A stretch of DNA of 64,000 nucleotides from positions 110,623 to 174,622 of the forward strand of contig NZ_LFQU01000003.1 in assembly GCF_001275135.1 (NCBI RefSeq). The letters are read 5' to 3'. This DNA comes from Xylanibacter rarus. Its GTDB lineage: Bacteria > Bacteroidota > Bacteroidia > Bacteroidales > Bacteroidaceae. The notes beneath the pieces were generated by a model. That model did no database searches, was not told the DNA's origin, and saw nothing but the letters and a program-made list of their open reading frames with translations. Positions 52,730-62,205 of the stretch are shown here, piece by piece; the first letter of the stretch is position 1; every line of letters starts with the position of its first letter. The translations under genes and the position numbers were made by a program.

Positions 52730-53543
52730 AATGCTGTTGGTTTTATAAAGGTTGTAACTTATTGCAAATATAATACTAATTTCGTAATTTTTTGAAAAAC
52801 AATATAAAATTTTATATATTTTATTTCATTTATTATTGTTTCGTATATAAATAATGTGTATTGATAAAAATATAGTCTGTTCCTTATTTATTACGATTTT
52901 ATAGTAATAATAAATTGTTTTAGAGATATTCTAGTTGTTAAATGTAAATTATTATATGTCGCTTTTACCATGTCGCTGTATAAAATTCTTTATCCGTAAA
53001 ATACAATAGTATACACATACTGTAATTTTCATATCTTCGCATACGTATAGACGTCTCTTGTGTGATATTTGCAATTTTGTTATGATTATTGATGATGAAC
53101 AAGGTTGTTGGCATTGATATGGGCATAGTTATGCATATTTGAGATGTTTATTCTGTGTGGGTGGTAGACAAAACAATTGGCATATATATAACGAAATAGA
53201 TAGGCAAACACGATGGAAAATGAGATATTGGAATATTTATAATAGACTTATTCCCGGAGTTTGTTGGTTCTATATTGCGTAAAGGTAAATCAGAATTGAA
53301 TTATATGTTGCAATAAAGCAGGTTTTGTTCGGCCCTATTTATTTTTTGCCGATTAAGTCTTCATATAGAGCCTATTTTCCTGCTTTTCTGCTTTTTTGAG
53401 TTTGGCAGACAAGCCTGTAAAAGAATGGAAGACAATCATGTCTGCACAATGCAAATACGGAAGAGTTATGCTAGCCTTGTTGGAGAGGTCGTTAGGTAAA
53501 AAGTCTTATATATTATTCATTTCTGTTATGCCAATACGTGCTG
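52730..53543. other. AT-rich gene-free spacer
   Basis: About 810 bp with no credible gene, and notably no ATPase gene for the btu transporter. On the minus strand TATATTTGC (near 52764-52772) is a fair -7 box for the large secreted protein. No terminator was found for the btu operon that ends at 53544. Confidence 0.5.
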
Positions 53544-54560
53544 TTATTGATGTCTCCCTTTGATGATTACATAAATGATAACCGGTGCACCCATGATAGG
53601 AGTGACAGCATTAAGGGGTATGATGCCGTTGTCGCCAGGAAGAACGCATATTATGTTGCACAGAAGTGATATGGCTGCTCCGGAAAGAATAGTGCCAGGT
53701 ATGAGATAGCGGTGGTTGTCTGTTTTAAGAAGCATACGTGCTATATGTGGAACGGCAAGTCCGATAAATGCAATAGGGCCACAATAGGCGGTGGTAACGG
53801 CGGTAAGAAGTCCTGTTACCAATAAAAGGCAATTGCGCAACTTGATGGTGTTTATACCAAGATTTTCTGCATATTGTTCGCCTAACAATACGGCATTGAG
53901 AGGTTTAATGAGAAGCAATGCACATATTAAACCTACTATTGTAACAGCCGCGAACAGAGGCATCTGAGCCATAGACACTCCTCCGAAGTTGCCCAATCCC
54001 CATATCATATATGAGTGAACGCCCTCTTCAGTCGCAAAGAAGTTGAGCAGTGATATTGCAGATGAGGATATATAGCCTATCATAATGCCGGTGATAAGGA
54101 GCATGACGTTATTGTTTACAAGATTAGAGAAAAACAATAATACAGCCATTACAGCCACAGCACCTACAAATGCGGCAATAAGTACTGCCAGAAATCCAGT
54201 AACAGAAACTGCTCCTGCCGTTATGCTTCCACCAAACAGAAGCATAACGAAAGCCACGCCAAGGCTGGCACCACTATTGATACCGAATATAGACGGACCG
54301 GCAAGAGGATTGCAGAATGCGGTCTGAAGTAATAATCCGCTGACAGCTAATGCTCCACCACATAAAATGGCCGTAAGAGCCTGGGGCAGGCGAGTCTGCA
54401 ATATTATATATTTCCAACTTTCATTTACCTCATCGTTGCCGCTGAAAATATCGATAATGCTGTTTATCGGTATTTTCACGGCTCCATAGATGATGTTAAT
54501 TACAAACAGAGCAATTATTGCCAAAGTTATTACAACAAAAAATCTGCAATATTTTTTCAT
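53544..54560 (-). CDS. btuC: FecCD-type ABC transporter permease, probably for cobalamin
   Basis: A 338-residue inner-membrane protein with about ten membrane segments. Family motifs are LPQALTAILCGGALAVSGLL, NPLAGPSIFGINSGASLGVA and GPIAFIGLAVPHIARML; the last is the ATPase-coupling region. Iron and cobalamin permeases share this family. The riboswitch-led operon with btuB and btuG points to cobalamin. It overlaps btuF by 4 bp and is the last gene of the operon; no btuD follows. Confidence 0.88.
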   Translation of the reverse strand: MKKYCRFFVVITLAIIALFVINIIYGAVKIPINSIIDIFSGNDEVNESWKYIILQTRLPQALTAILCGGALAVSGLLLQTAFCNPLAGPSIFGINSGASLGVAFVMLLFGGSITAGAVSVTGFLAVLIAAFVGAVAVMAVLLFFSNLVNNNVMLLITGIMIGYISSSAISLLNFFATEEGVHSYMIWGLGNFGGVSMAQMPLFAAVTIVGLICALLLIKPLNAVLLGEQYAENLGINTIKLRNCLLLVTGLLTAVTTAYCGPIAFIGLAVPHIARMLLKTDNHRYLIPGTILSGAAISLLCNIICVLPGDNGIIPLNAVTPIMGAPVIIYVIIKGRHQ

Positions 54561-55687
54561 TTTATATGTTCAAAGTATTTCGCTTTGCCAAGTTCGGTTA
54601 TTTCCGGATGTGTTATTATGATGAAATCACGCAGCAACAAGTCTGGATGGAATGGGGTGTCTTCGTAGAACGTGTTACTGTAAGTATTGCATCCGAAGAC
54701 CATCTTGTTCTTGAATGCCTTAAACTGTGAGTATCCGCTGTTTTCCGTCAACAATGATTTGTAGGTGGCTTTTTGAGGACTATTATATCTGATAAGCCAA
54801 ATGTCGCTGTTGCCGGCTTTTTCGAGGACTATCTCAAACGGTAGAGGTAGACTGCCGCTGCTCTTTTCGGCAGAAAAAGGATATGCCGCATTTGCATCAG
54901 CAATTATCTGTCCGATGGTGCTTTGTCCGCCAGGCACATACCATACAGAACTGTTTATCTTATCGATAATTACAGAATGTCTTGTCTTGGCAGTTTTGGC
55001 AATTTGCTTGAGGCTGTTGTATTTTGTCTCAACGTCATTAAAGATGCTGTCAGCCTGTTTTTCTGCACCAAACAGCATTCCATAGAATTTCATCCATTCT
55101 GCTCTTCCTAATGCTGTAGTTTCCATGTAGTCAGCAGTTTCAATAATGGGCTTTTCCCACTCATTAAGACGTCCGTAGCCTCCGCTGTTCTGAAATGGAG
55201 AAATCAATATTGCGTCAGCGTTTATACCTATAATCTTTTCGAGTGTTGGGGTTATTCCGCTGCCGCAGTCAGCAATTTTGTTTTCTTTGCATTGTTGCTG
55301 AATCCATGGCAGATTAATATATTTGACATCACAAACCCCTTTGATGTTCTGACCTTTGCCAAAAGACATAATCAGGCCGCAGTGAACAGATGTCGTTACA
55401 ACCGCACGTTGCAAAGGTGTTCTAACAATAGTGCCCTGTGGCAGATTGGCCGGCAGTTCTTTGTCTGACGGTACAAGGATGTATGTATGAAGTATTTTTC
55501 CTTTGTTCCAAGGATCGTTCAGGGTGACAACGTTGTAACCGTCGCATTTGATTATATGAAGCTGCTTGGCATATTTAAGTTCTAGGGTGTCACCGCTAAA
55601 AGATGTATCAGTGCTGTTACCCCGGCATGCGCACAGGGTAATCAGCACTGATATCAGTAAAGAGGTTATCGTTAAATTTTTATTCAT
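54557..55687 (-). CDS. btuF: ABC transporter substrate-binding lipoprotein, probably for cobalamin
   Basis: A 376-residue protein from ATG 55687. The lipoprotein signal is MNKNLTITSLLISVLITLCA followed by C. The periplasmic binding domain (about 90-370) has the class III layout with a long connecting helix (MKFYGMLFGAEKQADSIFND). It would deliver cobalamin or a related corrinoid to the permease. The first 8 bases overlap btuG; the end overlaps btuC. The ligand is inferred from the operon. Confidence 0.85.
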   Translation of the reverse strand: MNKNLTITSLLISVLITLCACRGNSTDTSFSGDTLELKYAKQLHIIKCDGYNVVTLNDPWNKGKILHTYILVPSDKELPANLPQGTIVRTPLQRAVVTTSVHCGLIMSFGKGQNIKGVCDVKYINLPWIQQQCKENKIADCGSGITPTLEKIIGINADAILISPFQNSGGYGRLNEWEKPIIETADYMETTALGRAEWMKFYGMLFGAEKQADSIFNDVETKYNSLKQIAKTAKTRHSVIIDKINSSVWYVPGGQSTIGQIIADANAAYPFSAEKSSGSLPLPFEIVLEKAGNSDIWLIRYNSPQKATYKSLLTENSGYSQFKAFKNKMVFGCNTYSNTFYEDTPFHPDLLLRDFIIITHPEITELGKAKYFEHIK

Positions 55688-56795
55688 AAACAACACCAGT
55701 ATTGAATGCTATTGCATTAGGGCCAACTCCGGTAGAGAACATCTTAACAAAGGTTCCGTCTTCTTTGTACATGTTGACATAGCCATCTGTAGTATAGCTT
55801 GCATATCCGGTGTCAGGATTCTTGCTGTAAGAAGTGATAAACACATATCCGTTAACAGGGTCAACTCCAATTGCAGATGGGCTGAACGGCAGGTTGTCTG
55901 TTATGAATGTCTTAACTTCACCGCTTGCAATGTTGTAGACGCTGTAAGTAGGAGTGACGGGAGAAACATAGCTGTAAGGAGCATTTATTACGTAGATGTT
56001 TTTCTTATCTGTCGCCATCATTGTTGCGTCGATAAGGTTTGTAACCTTCTTGTCTGCAGTAATCTTCTTTACACCGGCGCCATATTGGTTGTAATTAGAA
56101 TCATAAAGACCACTGTCCATCACATAAAGTGTTCCGTCGATAACACTGATGCCAACAGGGTTTGTTATCAATGGGTCGGTGAGATTTGTAACGCTTCCAT
56201 CGGTAAGGTTGATGTATGAAATAGAAGGATTTTGGCCATTGCCATAGCTGCTGTTTGCTACATAAAGCATATTGCCGTCTATAGCAATTCCCTCAGGATA
56301 TGAACCAGCCTGATAAATCTTATCCAGATTTAAAGATGCTGTGTCGATTGCTGCAACGTAGCCTTTGAATGTTGACACATAAATTTTTCCGTTTCCGGCT
56401 GCAAGACGTCTGGGTGTCTCACCCTTGTCTGCTCCCATAACTTCGGTTGTCTTTATTGTTCCGACAGACACCATTGTGTTCTTGTTGACAACTTCAACTG
56501 TATTTTCGCCCGTTACAACAATATACATCTTGTCACCATAAATCAGAGCGTCATTAGGTGTTGTACCAAGATTGCGTCCATTGGCAGCCTGAAATACCTT
56601 CTGGGCGGCTGTCTGTGTAGAATAGTCAATAGATGTGATGCTGCCGCTGATTTGAGAACTCATGTTTCCTGAGTTTACAATGAAGGCACCTGTGCTTACA
56701 TCAATAGGTTTCGGACCGTAATTATCGTCATCGTCGCTGCACGATGTAAATGATACGCATAATGCAATTGCTGCAAAACTTAAAAATTTTTTCAT
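55680..56795 (-). CDS. btuG: Surface cobalamin-binding beta-propeller lipoprotein (BtuG-like)
   Basis: A 371-residue lipoprotein (MKKFLSFAAIALCVSFTSC, then acidic SDDDD, which fits the surface-export signal of Bacteroidetes lipoproteins). The remainder is a seven-bladed YncE-like propeller with repeated blades such as DKMYIVVTGENTVEVVNKNT, GKIYVSTFKGYVAAIDTAS and NMLYVANSSYGNGQ. In Bacteroides thetaiotaomicron BtuG sits on BtuB and binds cobalamin with extreme affinity. The same gene order here, behind a cobalamin riboswitch, supports the assignment. btuB ends 11 bp upstream. Confidence 0.82.
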   Translation of the reverse strand: MKKFLSFAAIALCVSFTSCSDDDDNYGPKPIDVSTGAFIVNSGNMSSQISGSITSIDYSTQTAAQKVFQAANGRNLGTTPNDALIYGDKMYIVVTGENTVEVVNKNTMVSVGTIKTTEVMGADKGETPRRLAAGNGKIYVSTFKGYVAAIDTASLNLDKIYQAGSYPEGIAIDGNMLYVANSSYGNGQNPSISYINLTDGSVTNLTDPLITNPVGISVIDGTLYVMDSGLYDSNYNQYGAGVKKITADKKVTNLIDATMMATDKKNIYVINAPYSYVSPVTPTYSVYNIASGEVKTFITDNLPFSPSAIGVDPVNGYVFITSYSKNPDTGYASYTTDGYVNMYKEDGTFVKMFSTGVGPNAIAFNTGVVYE

Positions 56796-56806
56796 TTCTT
56801 TTTTGA

Positions 56807-58794
56807 TTAAAATTTATAATTTATTGAAAATTGATAGCTTATTCCCGGCATCGGATATGCCTTGACAATTTCGTATTGCTTGTTGAGGAGGTTCTTGATG
56901 TCTCCTCGTAGGGTAATCGTGTTTTTGGCTATTTTAAACGACCTGAAAAGGGTTATGCCGGTTTCGAAAAATCCCGGTATGTTAGAGTCTTCATAATGTT
57001 CGTTATTTGAACTGCGGCTGCTCATACCGGTGCCGTGTACTGTGAGGTTTACCCATGGATTTTCGTAACAAACAGAAACGCTTCCAGAGTGTAATGGTGT
57101 ATAGGCAATCTGGTATCCATAATATGGAGATTCCGGATTAGTACGGTTTTCTGCATTCTGCAGGCTATAGCTGGCTGTAAGAGTTATCAAATGCTTGTCT
57201 GAAAACTTATGCATTACATTAGCCGTTGCGTCTAAGCCCAACACTCTTACCTTTCCGACATTTATGTTTGTCCATATAAACATATTGTATGGTACGGCAA
57301 CTATTTTGTCTTTAACATGGTTGAGATATCCGTCTAATGTTATTTTGATATTTGTCTTTTTTGTGACATCTTGTAATAATGTGAATCCTATATTATATTG
57401 ATCAGTGCTTTCTGGAAGCAGATTTGTGCTGCCGTAATGATAGAAATATGACTCATTGAATGTTGGTGCCCTGAATATATTTTTATATGATGCTCTAATA
57501 TAAAAGTCATTATTTTTAAAAACTTTATATGAGAGTGACAGAGATGGTGAGAGTTTGCTCATGTCGCGTGCAGATTCTCCATATTCTGCACCATTGTAAT
57601 ATAGTGAAAGCAGCAACTTTCCGATGATAGACAGTCTTGCTGATTTATATTTAGCTGTAGCTGCCTGAAGAACGGTATGCCTAAATGGGTGTGTATCTGT
57701 TGAAAGGCTGCTGTTCATGTTGTTATAGCTGTAGTCGGCAGAATAGCAGAACGCCCAGTCTTTAAATGGAGTGTATAGGAGACTTGCTGATGTATAAGCT
57801 TCTCTTTGCCAATAATCAGCATCTTTTATGCCATCGCTATATGAACCGTCTTTATATTTTGAAGCTGCCCAGTTATATTTTGCATTAACTTTTAAAGATA
57901 GATTGTTGCTGTTAAATGTGCGGTAGCCGATTTGGGCAAAGAAGTTCTGGTCTCTGAGCTCTTCATTGCTTATATTTGTGTAATATCTGACTTGTCCGGG
58001 CAGTTGTCTGTCGTTATCATAATAATATATTTTGCCGCTTAATTCATTGCGGGTATTAATGTTCCATATAAAATTAGTCTCACCATGCCCTGATTTCATA
58101 CGACTGTTTGTGCGGCGCTCTTTTGTAACGACTGAAATATTGCGTAGCGTGAAAGGATAATCGTTTTCTGCATAGACGAATTCTCCAATTGCCGAGAAAG
58201 AAAATTTGTTTGAAAAATTCTGCTCGTATCTTATAAATGGACTAATATATCCGAATGAACCAACTTTCAGCTGAGTGGTCAGATGAGGAGCTGTGTCTTC
58301 TGTAGGAGACTTTATTGTCCTTATGTTAATGGATGCCGGTAAACTGGCATTTTTTGCGGGTATAAAAATGTCGTCATTATCGCCGATGACAAGCGATATG
58401 TTGTCGATGTTTTCTAAGGAATAGCGCGACAGGTCGATTTGTCCGCTCTGGCAGTCGCTAAGCATTATTCCGTCATAGCTAACGCCTGTATGCTGAGTGC
58501 CGAAACTTCTGACAGAAACGGTTTTCATACCTCCGGCACCACCATAATCACGTATGGTTATTCCGGGCATACGGTTAAGGGCATCAGCTATATCAGTGAT
58601 GCCTGCAGTATTAAGGTTTTTGTTGTTGATTACATATAATGGCGATGTACTGGTAACTTCGTGCTTTTTTTATTTTCTGTGACCACAACATCCTGCAACT
58701 GATATGTGTTATCAATTGTATCATTTTTTTCAGATTGCGCTTGAGCACAAAAAGGAACTGAGCATACCAGAACTAATGCCGTTATTTTTTTCAT
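56807..58794 (-). pseudogene. btuB: TonB-dependent cobalamin receptor BtuB, frameshifted near the 5' end
   Basis: The start at 58794 gives a signal peptide (MKKITALVLVCSVPFCAQAQ) and the plug start (QLQDVVVTENKK). The frame then breaks in a run of seven As on the coding strand (seven Ts, 58665-58671). One added A would restore HEVTSTSPLYVINNKNLNTA and the rest (RMPGITIRDYGGAGG ... barrel to 56807), for about 662 residues. The downstream open frame alone starts at 58570 without a signal peptide, so it could not reach the outer membrane. The cobalamin riboswitch upstream and btuG downstream identify it. Either the base count is wrong, or uptake depends on slippage or is lost. Confidence 0.85.
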
Positions 58795-58847
58795 GTGTAA
58801 AATGTTTTATCAACAGCTTTCCTCGAAGCTGGTGGGATAAACTGTTT

Positions 58848-59003
58848 CAATGGCAGGTCTTCTGACTTATTGTCATAAAAGCAAACGCCTTCCCTATAAT
58901 ACACAGTGGCTATTTTGTTTGCTTCATAAACGACAAATTACAGCAGCGGGACTGTCAGGGATTTTCACCTTGTTCCCTTTTAATCATCGTATGATGAACC
59001 GAT
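58848..59003 (-). ncRNA. Cobalamin riboswitch
   Basis: On the minus strand the leader shows the hallmarks of the AdoCbl-type riboswitch. GGGAACAAGGTGAAAATCCC is near 58979-58960, followed by TGACAGTCCCGCTGCTGTAA. GCCACTG and GGGAAGGCG come later, and the B12 box AGTCAGAAGACCTGCCATTG is at 58868-58849. About 55 nt separate it from the btuB start and can form a CAGCTT/AAGCTG stem that may mask initiation. It would turn btuB-btuG-btuF-btuC down when cobalamin is plentiful. Confidence 0.93.
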
Positions 59004-59010
59004 TGATTGT

Positions 59011-59019
59011 GCAAAGGTA
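59011..59019 (-). promoter_or_regulatory. Promoter -7 box of the btu operon
   Basis: TACCTTTGC on the minus strand, placed so that transcription starts at the 5' edge of the riboswitch. Confidence 0.75.
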
Positions 59020-59205
59020 ATGATAATAATTAAAATTTTAATAATAAAACAGTTAAAAAGATGATATGATACATTCCTTTTAATAGAAAGTGCGTATATA
59101 TGTTTGGTAAATTGATGTGGTACGAAAAATAGCCATACCAGCGATAAGCACGGTATGGCTATTATATGATATTTACAATTGTGATGCTAAATGTATGCTT
59201 GTGTT

Positions 59206-60012
59206 TTAGTATTCGTCATCATCTGCGACATCTTCTGCTGTAAGATCGAGGTCTTCAGGATTTTCCTCGATTGTTGTTCTGTAGCTTTCTTCTGTCAGCT
59301 TATCTTCGTCGAATGCGTCATCATCATCGTCATTGTCATACTTTTCATCAATCTCAGGCAGATCCTCGTCGTCATCTTCGTCAGAATCGTATTTGCGAGA
59401 GTCGTCTGTTCCAAATTTAAGACGGGGCTTTTCTGTTTCGGGCTTAAGTTTTGCAAAAATAGCTTCAATCCATGCACCTTTTGAAATTTCCAATACTTCA
59501 AATCCGTCAGCAACTTTCTTTTCGTACATTCCGCCAACTTTATGTAATCTGTCTTTGGGTAAAGTTGTTGTACTTATGTCAAATCCGCTCTGTATGATGT
59601 CTTGAATGCTTTGTGACAAAGAATCCCAACCTCCGCCAAAATTACGATCGATAACTTCAAGCAGTTTTGTTGCAGAAATATGTCGGATGTTCTCGTATGT
59701 AAGGTCTGTTACCCTTAATATAGGACGTTTTTTTATTCCTATTTTGACCTTCTGGCTTTCATCTACAGGCATTGTGCCAATCTGGAAACCGCGGGCTTCA
59801 TACTTCTTGATTATTTCAGGGCGGTCTATCTTTATTTCTTCAACTTCAAATGCGCTTTTGATGATATCAATGTAGTGCTTGATGTTTTCTCTTATATCGG
59901 AGTCTTTTTCTGCAACTTCCAACATCCTGAAAACATCATTCTCCTGAATATCCCAAACGTTACTTTTGTTGATGGTTTTTAATGTAAGTGACTTCTTATC
60001 AATATCTTTCAT
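59206..60012 (-). CDS. Unknown protein with a strongly acidic C-terminal tail
   Basis: A 268-residue protein. The first 190 residues look globular and mixed (ENIRHISATKLLEVIDRNFG; EKKVADGFEVLEISKGAWIE). The final 65 are dominated by Asp/Glu (DSDEDDDEDLPEIDEKYDND), which suggests a nucleic-acid mimic, histone-like partner or solubility tail. No family recognised. It lies 29 bp behind the nitrilase-like gene on the same strand and is probably co-transcribed with it. No membrane or export signal. Confidence 0.7.
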   Translation of the reverse strand: MKDIDKKSLTLKTINKSNVWDIQENDVFRMLEVAEKDSDIRENIKHYIDIIKSAFEVEEIKIDRPEIIKKYEARGFQIGTMPVDESQKVKIGIKKRPILRVTDLTYENIRHISATKLLEVIDRNFGGGWDSLSQSIQDIIQSGFDISTTTLPKDRLHKVGGMYEKKVADGFEVLEISKGAWIEAIFAKLKPETEKPRLKFGTDDSRKYDSDEDDDEDLPEIDEKYDNDDDDDAFDEDKLTEESYRTTIEENPEDLDLTAEDVADDDEY

Positions 60013-60041
60013 ATTTCTTTTTAATTAATTTCTTTTTATTT

Positions 60042-60797
60042 TTAAAATATATCTCTATCTGTCAGTATAGGAAACTTTGAACGATAATGATTCAGTTTGT
60101 CTAAATCAATTTCAGCAGTGATAGCCTGTTCTTTTTCGTCAGACTGGGCTAGTAAAGCGCCTTTGGGGTCAATGATGGCACTATTTCCGTTATATTGACA
60201 TCTATCATCTTCCCCTGTGCGGTTACATCCAATTACATAACATTGATTTTCAATGGCCCTTGCTCTTAATAGGATGTTCCATGCGTCCTGCCTGTTTTGA
60301 GGCCAGTTGGCCACAAAAATTATAGCGTCATAGTCTTCTTTATATCTCATCCATGCAGGGAATCTTAAATCATAACAGGTCTGTAATAAAAAACGGAAAT
60401 TTTTATATTTCGCAATTACTCTTTTGTCGCCTGCTGTATAGTATACGTCTTCTCCTCCGTATTTAAACAAATGGTGCTTGTCGTAGTAATAATATTCTCC
60501 GTCAGGCATTACAAAATATAATCTGTTTCTGTACTGTGACTGATGTGTCAGGATAGAAAGACTTCCACATATTGCACATCTGTTGGATTGTGCTGTTTCT
60601 TTCATCCATTCAAGTGATTTTTGAAAATTGACTTCTGCAGAATATTTTGCCGGATCTGTTATAAATCCTGTCGCCCACATTTCTGGCAATATGTATAAAT
60701 CAGAGCCAGGATTATTGGATATAAGTTGACCTGCTGCAACTTGATTCTTATCAGGCTGCACCCACTTGATATCCGTTTGGAGGATTGTAACTTTCAC
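60042..60797 (-). CDS. Carbon-nitrogen hydrolase (omega-amidase-like)
   Basis: A 251-residue nitrilase-fold amidase. The Glu-Lys-Cys triad is seen in YILPEMWATGF, YYDKHHLFKY and FLLQTCYDLRFPAW. The closest group is YafV/Nit2-like omega-amidase, which acts on ketoglutaramate-type compounds; that assignment is inference. Divergent from rarA. Confidence 0.86.
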   Translation of the reverse strand: MKVTILQTDIKWVQPDKNQVAAGQLISNNPGSDLYILPEMWATGFITDPAKYSAEVNFQKSLEWMKETAQSNRCAICGSLSILTHQSQYRNRLYFVMPDGEYYYYDKHHLFKYGGEDVYYTAGDKRVIAKYKNFRFLLQTCYDLRFPAWMRYKEDYDAIIFVANWPQNRQDAWNILLRARAIENQCYVIGCNRTGEDDRCQYNGNSAIIDPKGALLAQSDEKEQAITAEIDLDKLNHYRSKFPILTDRDIF

Positions 60798-60902
60798 TAT
60801 TTATTCTCGTTTTCAGTTTCTATGAATGCTGCAAAAGTAATATATTATCTTTTATTCGCAAGTTTTTAATAGATATTTTTTGCATAAATGACATATATTT
60901 TC

Positions 60903-60911
60903 TACTTTTGC
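60903..60911 (+). promoter_or_regulatory. Promoter -7 box of rarA
   Basis: TACTTTTGC ends only 4 bp before the ATG at 60916, so the transcript is expected to be leaderless or nearly so. Confidence 0.65.
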
Positions 60912-60915
60912 ATTT

Positions 60916-62190
60916 ATGGTTAAGCCTTTAGCAGAGAGATTAAGACCCAAGGTTCTTGACGACTATATCGGACAGAAACATCTTGTCGGTAAGAATGCCG
61001 TTCTCCGTAATATGTTGGAAGCCGGAAGAGTGACATCTTTTATCTTATGGGGGCCTCCTGGGGTAGGAAAGACGACATTGGCCTTGATAGTGGCAAATCA
61101 CCTAAAAGTACCCTTTTATACATTGAGTGCTGTTACAAGTGGTGTGAAAGATGTCAGGGATGTTATTGATAAAGCCAAGAATGCTGGCTTCTTCAATAAT
61201 TTTACTCCTATATTGTTTATTGATGAGATACACCGCTTTAGCAAGAGTCAGCAAGATTCTTTGTTGGCTGCGGTTGAGAAAGGTATAGTTACGTTGATAG
61301 GCGCAACCACGGAAAATCCTTCTTTTGAAGTTATCAGACCATTGCTTTCAAGATGTCAGCTTTATGTGTTGAAGCCCTTGGAAAAAGAAGACTTGCTCGG
61401 ACTTTTGCAGCGCGCTTTAAGAGAAGATGTTGAACTGAAGAAAAAAAATATAGAACTGAAAGAGACTAATGCCATTCTAAGGTATAGCGGGGGAGATGCC
61501 CGTAAATTGTTGAATATTTTAGAGTTGGTCGTTGATTCTGTCAATAGTGAAAAAATTGAGATAACTGATGAAACTGTAGTAGGGTGCTTGCAGCAAAATC
61601 CTCTTGCGTACGATAAGGACGGAGAAATGCATTATGATATAATATCTGCGTTTATAAAAAGTATTAGAGGTTCGGATCCTGATGCAGCGTTGTATTGGCT
61701 AGCACGTATGATTGAAGGTGGTGAGGACCCTAAGTTCATTGCTCGCAGACTTGTTATAAGTGCTTCAGAGGATATTGGCTTGGCGAATCCGAATGCGCTG
61801 CTGCTTGCCAATGCAGCATTTGATGCCGTAAATAAAATAGGATGGCCTGAGGGGGGAATTCCATTGGCCGAGGCAACGGTGTATCTAGCGACGAGTCCCA
61901 AGAGCAATTCTGCATATAACGGCATTAATCATGCACTTGAAGTTGTTGCCAGGACAGGTAATCTGCCGGTGCCATTGCATTTGCGTAATGCTCCTACGAA
62001 ACTTATGGCTGATCTAGGATATAGTGACGGGTATAAGTATTCACATGATTATCCGGAACATTTTGTTGAACAACAATTCTTGCCTGATGAACTTGTTAAT
62101 GAGCGGATATGGCATGGGCAACATTCGCCCAATGAGGAAAAGTTGTATCAACGAATGTTGAAGTGTTGGGGAAACAGATTTAAAGAATAA
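60916..62190 (+). CDS. rarA: Replication-associated recombination protein RarA (MgsA)
   Basis: A 424-residue AAA+ clamp-loader-like ATPase acting at stalled forks. It begins MVKPLAERLRPKVLDDYIGQ. Walker A is GPPGVGKTTLA, Walker B ILFIDEIHRFSKSQQ, sensor GATTENPSFEV and arginine finger LLSRCQLY. The tetramerisation C-terminal domain (ASEDIGLANPNALLLANAAF) is complete. First gene of a three-gene run with a dehydrogenase and a channel. Confidence 0.95.
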   Translation: MVKPLAERLRPKVLDDYIGQKHLVGKNAVLRNMLEAGRVTSFILWGPPGVGKTTLALIVANHLKVPFYTLSAVTSGVKDVRDVIDKAKNAGFFNNFTPILFIDEIHRFSKSQQDSLLAAVEKGIVTLIGATTENPSFEVIRPLLSRCQLYVLKPLEKEDLLGLLQRALREDVELKKKNIELKETNAILRYSGGDARKLLNILELVVDSVNSEKIEITDETVVGCLQQNPLAYDKDGEMHYDIISAFIKSIRGSDPDAALYWLARMIEGGEDPKFIARRLVISASEDIGLANPNALLLANAAFDAVNKIGWPEGGIPLAEATVYLATSPKSNSAYNGINHALEVVARTGNLPVPLHLRNAPTKLMADLGYSDGYKYSHDYPEHFVEQQFLPDELVNERIWHGQHSPNEEKLYQRMLKCWGNRFKE

Positions 62191-62205
62191 CAAAAATATA
62201 TAACT

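Noticed and set aside
53090-53140. A 16-codon frame beginning ATGATGAACAAG
   Set aside because: Too short, no promoter at proper distance and no family.
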